From: Lachnospiraceae bacterium UBA4381
GTDB taxonomy: Bacteria > Bacillota > Clostridia > Lachnospirales > Lachnospiraceae
Assembly (NCBI GenBank): GCA_002391105.1
Contig: DGRT01000114.1
Location: 1 to 10,702 of the forward strand
Reading direction: 5' to 3'
Length of the DNA stretch: 10,702 nt
Shown here in pieces: positions 7,517 to 10,702 of the stretch. The stretch's first letter is position 1. Each line of letters opens with the position of its first letter. A program made the translations under genes and the position numbers. A model generated the notes under the pieces. That model was not told the origin of the DNA and ran no database searches. It saw only the letters and a program-made list of their open reading frames with translations.

Positions 7517-8959
7517 TTACCATTCTTTTCCCTTCTGCAGACTTCTTGAAACGCCAACCAGTGCCATACTTATAACAGCACCAAAGGCAGATATGATACC
7601 AAGTATTTTGTTTATCCATTCCAGATGATTTATTATAAAATGATACAAAAAATCAGGTTCTATAAATACATTTTTATCTATATGCATTAAGTAGATAATT
7701 AGTATCAGAGCAAGGACAAAGAAAGTTCCTATAATAGAAGATATAGCAAGCGCACTAATACCTATATATCTTTTTGCATCCATAAAAAATGCAATAAATG
7801 AAATAAGAACTATATTTATAATAATTAAAATCGTACTAAATACAAGCGGTACCCTTATGTCGCTTTGCATCTGCCTTATATAAGGAACCAGACTGACATT
7901 TGAACTAAGCTCACTTGTCTGCAGCTTTACTATAGATGTCTGTTCCTTTAACAGGAAATCTTCGTAGGAATAAAAGTTATCCGGAGAATCAGATGCTTCG
8001 GAAATATATTTGAGATAAGCGAATCTGAAATATCCACTATCCTGAATACTTTGTACTATATGATTATTATCGAAAAATCCAATCAATAAAGCGATATTAA
8101 CAAATATCAGAATAAATGAAACACTTCCGCTTACTACAATAATATATTTGGAAAACTTTCTTACCTTTTTTCTTGTATGATGTCCCTTCCTGACTTTCTT
8201 ACTGCTTTTACCGGTAAATCTGAAGCATTTAAAAATCATAAGTAATATACCGGTTATAACAGAAAGTACGAAAGCTATGATGGAAACAGCAACTAGTAGT
8301 GTACCACAAACAGAAGGTATAATTCTACTATCTTTATTAAAAATATAACTGTCGTCTTCATTTTTTATAATAATACCATCATCTGACAGTATTATACTTG
8401 CATCCGTTTCAGAAGCCGCTATCTTATCAGAATGTTTATCATTTTCTTTATGTGTCTGGTTAACTTCACCAAACATTTTATCAACTTCCTGATCACTGGC
8501 ATTCTTCGCGGTTTCCTTTGCAGCTTTGGAGTTTTCTTCGCTGTCTATATCATTTCCATCAGAAAGGTATTGTGACAATTCACCACTCTTTTCCATCTCA
8601 GGAATAACTTCGTCTAATTCTATGTTATTTTCTTCCTGTTCGACAACTTCATAGACATATCCAGAACTAATACCCTTTGATACATTGGCATATATATAAT
8701 TGATAGCTCTGTCCGCCTGGGAAGAAGTAAGATCAACATCATCACGCTGCATATAATAATAAAGATCATTCACATAGCTGGAATATGCCTTATATATCTT
8801 TCCATTATAAGTAAATGTACCACTGGCTACTGCTATTACACGCGATTCATCGCTATTAATACTGCCCGCAAATACAACAATTCCGTTTGTACACACAAAA
8901 AGGACTGTCACGAAAGCAGTCATAAAAAAAAATAATGTTTTTACGAAAAGATGTTTCAT
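7517..8959 (-). CDS. Unrecognised polytopic membrane protein with an outer N-terminal domain
   Basis: I do not recognise this 480-residue protein. It has a signal or anchor segment at 9-31 (possible cleavage after VVFA) and an outer region of about 180 residues. The first part of that region (about 40-105, SGTFTYNGKIYKAYSSYVNDLY and following) looks folded; the rest (107-185) is acidic and low in hydrophobic residues, like a linker. Five membrane spans follow at about 213-245, 272-296, 369-393, 398-425 and 451-472. The loop 246-271 is very basic (KKVRKGHHTRKKVRK), which fixes it in the cytoplasm and the N-terminal domain and loop 297-368 outside. The start has GGAG nine bases before the ATG. 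It overlaps nothing and ends four bases before the CpsB-like gene, so it is the first gene of the kinase/phosphatase unit. It could be a sensor, an export factor or the kinase's substrate. No Wzy or Wzx motif was seen. Confidence 0.85.
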   Translation of the reverse strand: MKHLFVKTLFFFMTAFVTVLFVCTNGIVVFAGSINSDESRVIAVASGTFTYNGKIYKAYSSYVNDLYYYMQRDDVDLTSSQADRAINYIYANVSKGISSGYVYEVVEQEENNIELDEVIPEMEKSGELSQYLSDGNDIDSEENSKAAKETAKNASDQEVDKMFGEVNQTHKENDKHSDKIAASETDASIILSDDGIIIKNEDDSYIFNKDSRIIPSVCGTLLVAVSIIAFVLSVITGILLMIFKCFRFTGKSSKKVRKGHHTRKKVRKFSKYIIVVSGSVSFILIFVNIALLIGFFDNNHIVQSIQDSGYFRFAYLKYISEASDSPDNFYSYEDFLLKEQTSIVKLQTSELSSNVSLVPYIRQMQSDIRVPLVFSTILIIINIVLISFIAFFMDAKRYIGISALAISSIIGTFFVLALILIIYLMHIDKNVFIEPDFLYHFIINHLEWINKILGIISAFGAVISMALVGVSRSLQKGKEW

Positions 8960-8993
8960 TAAGGATTACTCCAGTTCCAGAAGTCTTTAACAT

Positions 8994-9026
8994 AAAAGCT
9001 GCCAGGCGGCATATCCGCCCAGCAGC
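8994..9026 (-). terminator. Strong terminator after the wall-binding protein gene
   Basis: On the minus strand a 12-pair stem (GCTGCTGGGCGG with CCGCCTGGCAGC, two G-U pairs) surrounds a five-base loop and is followed by TTTTATGTT. It starts 24 bases after the stop codon of the wall-binding protein. Only 34 bases separate it from the start codon of the membrane-protein gene, and no convincing promoter fits in that space, so some read-through is likely. Confidence 0.88.
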
Positions 9027-9050
9027 AAATATTAATCATATAATAATAAC

Positions 9051-10169
9051 TTATTTATGATCTACAACAGGTGTAGAAGCTTCAACTACTCCGCTAGTCT
9101 TAAGAGATGAAACCCATGCAGCAGCAGAAAGATCACCTTCAACATAGAGTGAACCATCCTTAACATCACCCTTATATGTACCACCATTAGCTGTAAATGT
9201 AATACCATCAGCAGTAGTTGTAATATCTCTGAAAGTTACACCACCAATCTTAACATTGTAGTTATAGCTTCCGGCTGCAAGTTTGATACCATTGAAGATA
9301 TTCTTAGCATCTGTATCAAGTTCAAATGATACATCAGTTGTACTTGCTGTATTAGCTATATACTCTTCAAGAGTCTTTTCTCCAACAAAGATAGCTCCAT
9401 TCTTGTTTACAGCTTCCTTTGTAACGCCATCTACAGTAACGTCATGCTTAGCACCGTCTTCTGTAATAGCACCAAGGAGTGCTGAAAGATCCTTACCAGC
9501 CTGAGTCTTTGTTCCGCTTGAAAGAACAAGAGTAACTGTAGCAGTCTTGCCTGTTGCAGGTGTAAGAACTGTATAGTTAACCAGATAACCTCTGTCATCA
9601 AATGTATATTCAACGCCGTCAATCTTAACTGTCTCATTAGCAGCATACCAGCCGGATGTATCTCCATACCACCAGCCTGTTGAATCCTGTCCCCAGGAAC
9701 CTACACCTGCATATGTGTTATATCCGTCAGCTCCACACCAGTAGCCTTCAATCCATTCGTTCTGAGCATAAGAACCGTCTTCAAACTGATACCACCAGCC
9801 TGCAGCATCCTTTATCCAGCCAGCACTTGTATTATCTACAAGATAACCATTGCCATCGAAAGTATATTTAACACCATCAATCCATACATCAGAATTCTTC
9901 TCATAGTAACCTGATGTATCTCCGTACCACCAGCCTGTTGAATCCTGTTTCCATGATCCAATATTCTGATACTGCCAGTAACCATTAGAACTTAACCAGC
10001 AGCCATCTACCCACTCACTATAAGCATATGAACCATCAGCATTCTGATACCACCAGCCGGTTCCATCTTCTTTCCAGGTTCCCCCGGCTGCATTTGCTGT
10101 AGTAGCAGGTGCTATACCAGCGATAGCGATTGAAGCAGCAAGTACAGTTCCCAAAAGCCTCTTCTTCAT
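9051..10169 (-). CDS. Secreted cell-wall-binding repeat protein with an unrecognised C-terminal domain
   Basis: The chosen start (ATG at 10169) gives 372 residues. MKKRLLGTVLAASIAIAGIA is a classical signal peptide, with probable cleavage near ANA-A (about 27-28). An in-frame ATG 24 bases upstream exists but lies before the ribosome binding site; AAAGAGGTG sits seven bases before the chosen ATG. Residues 30-201 are two tandem modules of 86 residues, each with two GWWY units (GTGWWYQ and STGWWYGDTSG, then AGWWYQ and STGWWYGDTSG), resembling choline/wall-binding repeats of Firmicute surface proteins. Residues 203-372 are rich in Thr, Ala, Gly and Val, look beta-structured, lack cysteine and match no catalytic domain I know. 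The two cysteines (57 and 145) lie in the repeats. It should be exported and held non-covalently on the wall; no LPXTG motif is seen. The strong promoter and the favoured-looking codons suggest abundant expression. Confidence 0.9.
   Translation of the reverse strand: MKKRLLGTVLAASIAIAGIAPATTANAAGGTWKEDGTGWWYQNADGSYAYSEWVDGCWLSSNGYWQYQNIGSWKQDSTGWWYGDTSGYYEKNSDVWIDGVKYTFDGNGYLVDNTSAGWIKDAAGWWYQFEDGSYAQNEWIEGYWCGADGYNTYAGVGSWGQDSTGWWYGDTSGWYAANETVKIDGVEYTFDDRGYLVNYTVLTPATGKTATVTLVLSSGTKTQAGKDLSALLGAITEDGAKHDVTVDGVTKEAVNKNGAIFVGEKTLEEYIANTASTTDVSFELDTDAKNIFNGIKLAAGSYNYNVKIGGVTFRDITTTADGITFTANGGTYKGDVKDGSLYVEGDLSAAAWVSSLKTSGVVEASTPVVDHK
9567..10082 (-). repeat. Two tandem 258-bp modules within the wall-binding gene
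   Basis: Bases 9825-10082 and 9567-9824 encode the two 86-residue modules. Matching positions are offset by exactly 258 bases. The best-conserved block (9655-9690 against 9913-9948) is identical in 35 of 36 bases by eye, and GWWYQ, GWWYG and IDGV-x-YTFD recur at the same offset. This supports an in-frame tandem duplication, with boundaries that are arbitrary within one period. Confidence 0.88.
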
Positions 10170-10176
10170 AACCATA

Positions 10177-10185
10177 CACCTCTTT
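10177..10185 (-). promoter_or_regulatory. Ribosome binding site that sets the wall-binding protein start
   Basis: AAAGAGGTG on the minus strand ends seven bases before the ATG at 10169. An in-frame ATG at 10193 lies upstream of it and one at 10175 is too close, so the start at 10169, which also gives a clean signal peptide, is preferred. Confidence 0.8.
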
Positions 10186-10232
10186 CTTATCATTTTATAA
10201 TGAATATTGTAAATAAATATACAACAGAGAAT

Positions 10233-10261
10233 ATTTTATCGCATAGTACACCCATTGTCAA
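10233..10261 (-). promoter_or_regulatory. Sigma-A type promoter for the wall-binding protein gene
   Basis: TTGACA (10261-10256, perfect) and TAAAAT (10238-10233, five of six) are separated by exactly 17 bases. Transcription would start near 10226, leaving a leader of about 57 bases that is AT-rich and contains a weak TTGTA/TACAA inverted repeat. This is the best promoter in the window. The rest of the 173-base gap up to carB (10262-10342) is AT-rich; I see no convincing terminator for carB in it. Confidence 0.85.
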
Positions 10262-10342
10262 CCACGTAAAGATGTAATTTTTGCGCATAAACGATACAAT
10301 TATTCAATAAGTTCGTTATTATAGACAAATTCAATTTAAATA

Positions 10343-10702
10343 TTATTTATCTTCTATAGTCTGATGCCATTCCTGAAGTGAATGTATATAACCAAGATGT
10401 CTCTTCTTCATATGATCAATTCCTTCAGCAGCAGCACGTCCTGCAGCAATAGTTGTGATATATGGAACCTTGGACTTAACTGCTGCCTTCCTGATATATG
10501 CATCATCGTGAACCGAATCCTTACCCGAAGGAGAGTTAATAATAAGCTGAATGTCTCCATTAGAGATAAGATCAAGAATATTAGGTCTTCCTTCATAAAG
10601 CTTCTTAACCTTTTCAGCCTTCACTCCTGCAGCAGTAATTACTTCATAGGTATTACCGGTAGCAAGAATCTTGAAGCCGTTATCAGCAAGAATCTTTGCA
10701 AC
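10343..10702 (-). CDS. carB: Carbamoyl-phosphate synthase large subunit, C-terminal end (partial)
   Basis: The frame is open from the window edge to the TAA at 10343, giving 119 residues that begin VAKILADNGFKILATGNTYE. This is the MGS-like allosteric domain at the end of CarB. It includes the conserved YEGRPNILDLI, the IINSPSGK loop (TSGR/TPSGK in relatives), the helix IRKAAV and the closing SLQEWHQTI. The catalytic halves lie outside the window. CarB makes carbamoyl phosphate from glutamine-derived ammonia, bicarbonate and ATP for pyrimidine and arginine synthesis; this domain binds the nucleotide and ornithine effectors in known enzymes. An internal GTG at 10624 could be mistaken for a start, but the upstream codons clearly continue the domain. 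The stop lies 81 bases before the next promoter. Confidence 0.95.
   Translation of the reverse strand, partial: VAKILADNGFKILATGNTYEVITAAGVKAEKVKKLYEGRPNILDLISNGDIQLIINSPSGKDSVHDDAYIRKAAVKSKVPYITTIAAGRAAAEGIDHMKKRHLGYIHSLQEWHQTIEDK

Noticed and set aside
7513..7557. Longer start for the CpsB-like protein (ATG at 7557)
   Set aside because: It overlaps the previous gene by 41 bases and the extra residues are just that gene's 3' end in another frame; the family begins at the DIHSH motif.
10262..10342. Terminator for carB
   Set aside because: Only a five-pair AATAA/TTATT inverted repeat without a T-tract was found, too weak to call.
10343..10624. A separate short gene starting at the GTG at 10624
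   Set aside because: The frame continues upstream to the window edge with codons that match CarB's MGS-like domain, so this is the end of carB.

Overview
The window looks like the chromosome of a low-GC Gram-positive anaerobe, most probably a Lachnospiraceae-type Clostridia (Butyrivibrio/Roseburia-like). The grounds are AT-rich DNA, strong GGAGG-type ribosome binding sites, GWWY-type cell-wall-binding repeats, a three-gene CpsB/CpsC/CpsD capsule-regulation set and a MetA carrying the acetyl-specific Glu111. The genus is inference. Every gene I can support lies on the minus strand, so transcription runs from high to low coordinates.

In transcription order: (1) 10702-10343 is the 3' end of carB (carbamoyl-phosphate synthase large subunit, allosteric domain), cut by the window edge. 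(2) A clear promoter (TTGACA, 17 bp, TAAAAT) at 10261-10233 drives a secreted protein (start 10169) with two 86-residue tandem wall-binding modules and an unrecognised C-terminal domain. It ends at a strong hairpin terminator (9026-8994). (3) Only 34 bp beyond that terminator begins a tight four-gene unit: an unrecognised 480-residue polytopic membrane protein, then CpsB-type PHP phosphotyrosine phosphatase, CpsC/Wzz-type membrane adaptor and CpsD-type tyrosine kinase with a C-terminal tyrosine cluster. Gaps inside the unit are 4, 1 and 3 bp. It ends at an 11-bp palindrome (5306-5275) and no glycosyltransferase, flippase or polymerase gene follows.

(4) A housekeeping group comes next: an RluF-like 23S rRNA pseudouridine synthase (GTG start), a divergent NAD-dependent DNA ligase LigA, and MetA predicted to be homoserine O-acetyltransferase. 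It closes with a hairpin and T-tract at 1489-1459. (5) An ABC exporter follows: an ATPase of the BcrA/LanF type with a glutamate in the Q-loop position, directly abutted (TAA then ATG) by an ABC-2 permease that runs off the window at base 1.

The part most worth attention is 5334-10169. A strongly promoted wall-anchored protein is followed, across a terminator and without a visible promoter, by a membrane protein co-transcribed with a complete tyrosine kinase/phosphatase pair that lacks polysaccharide-synthesis genes. This suggests a stand-alone envelope phosphorelay whose target may be the membrane protein or an export machine encoded elsewhere. The function is inference. No CRISPR array, IS element, tRNA, rRNA or riboswitch was seen. 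No stretch over 300 bp lacks a gene; the longest gaps are about 155 bp (1363-1517) and 173 bp (10170-10342).
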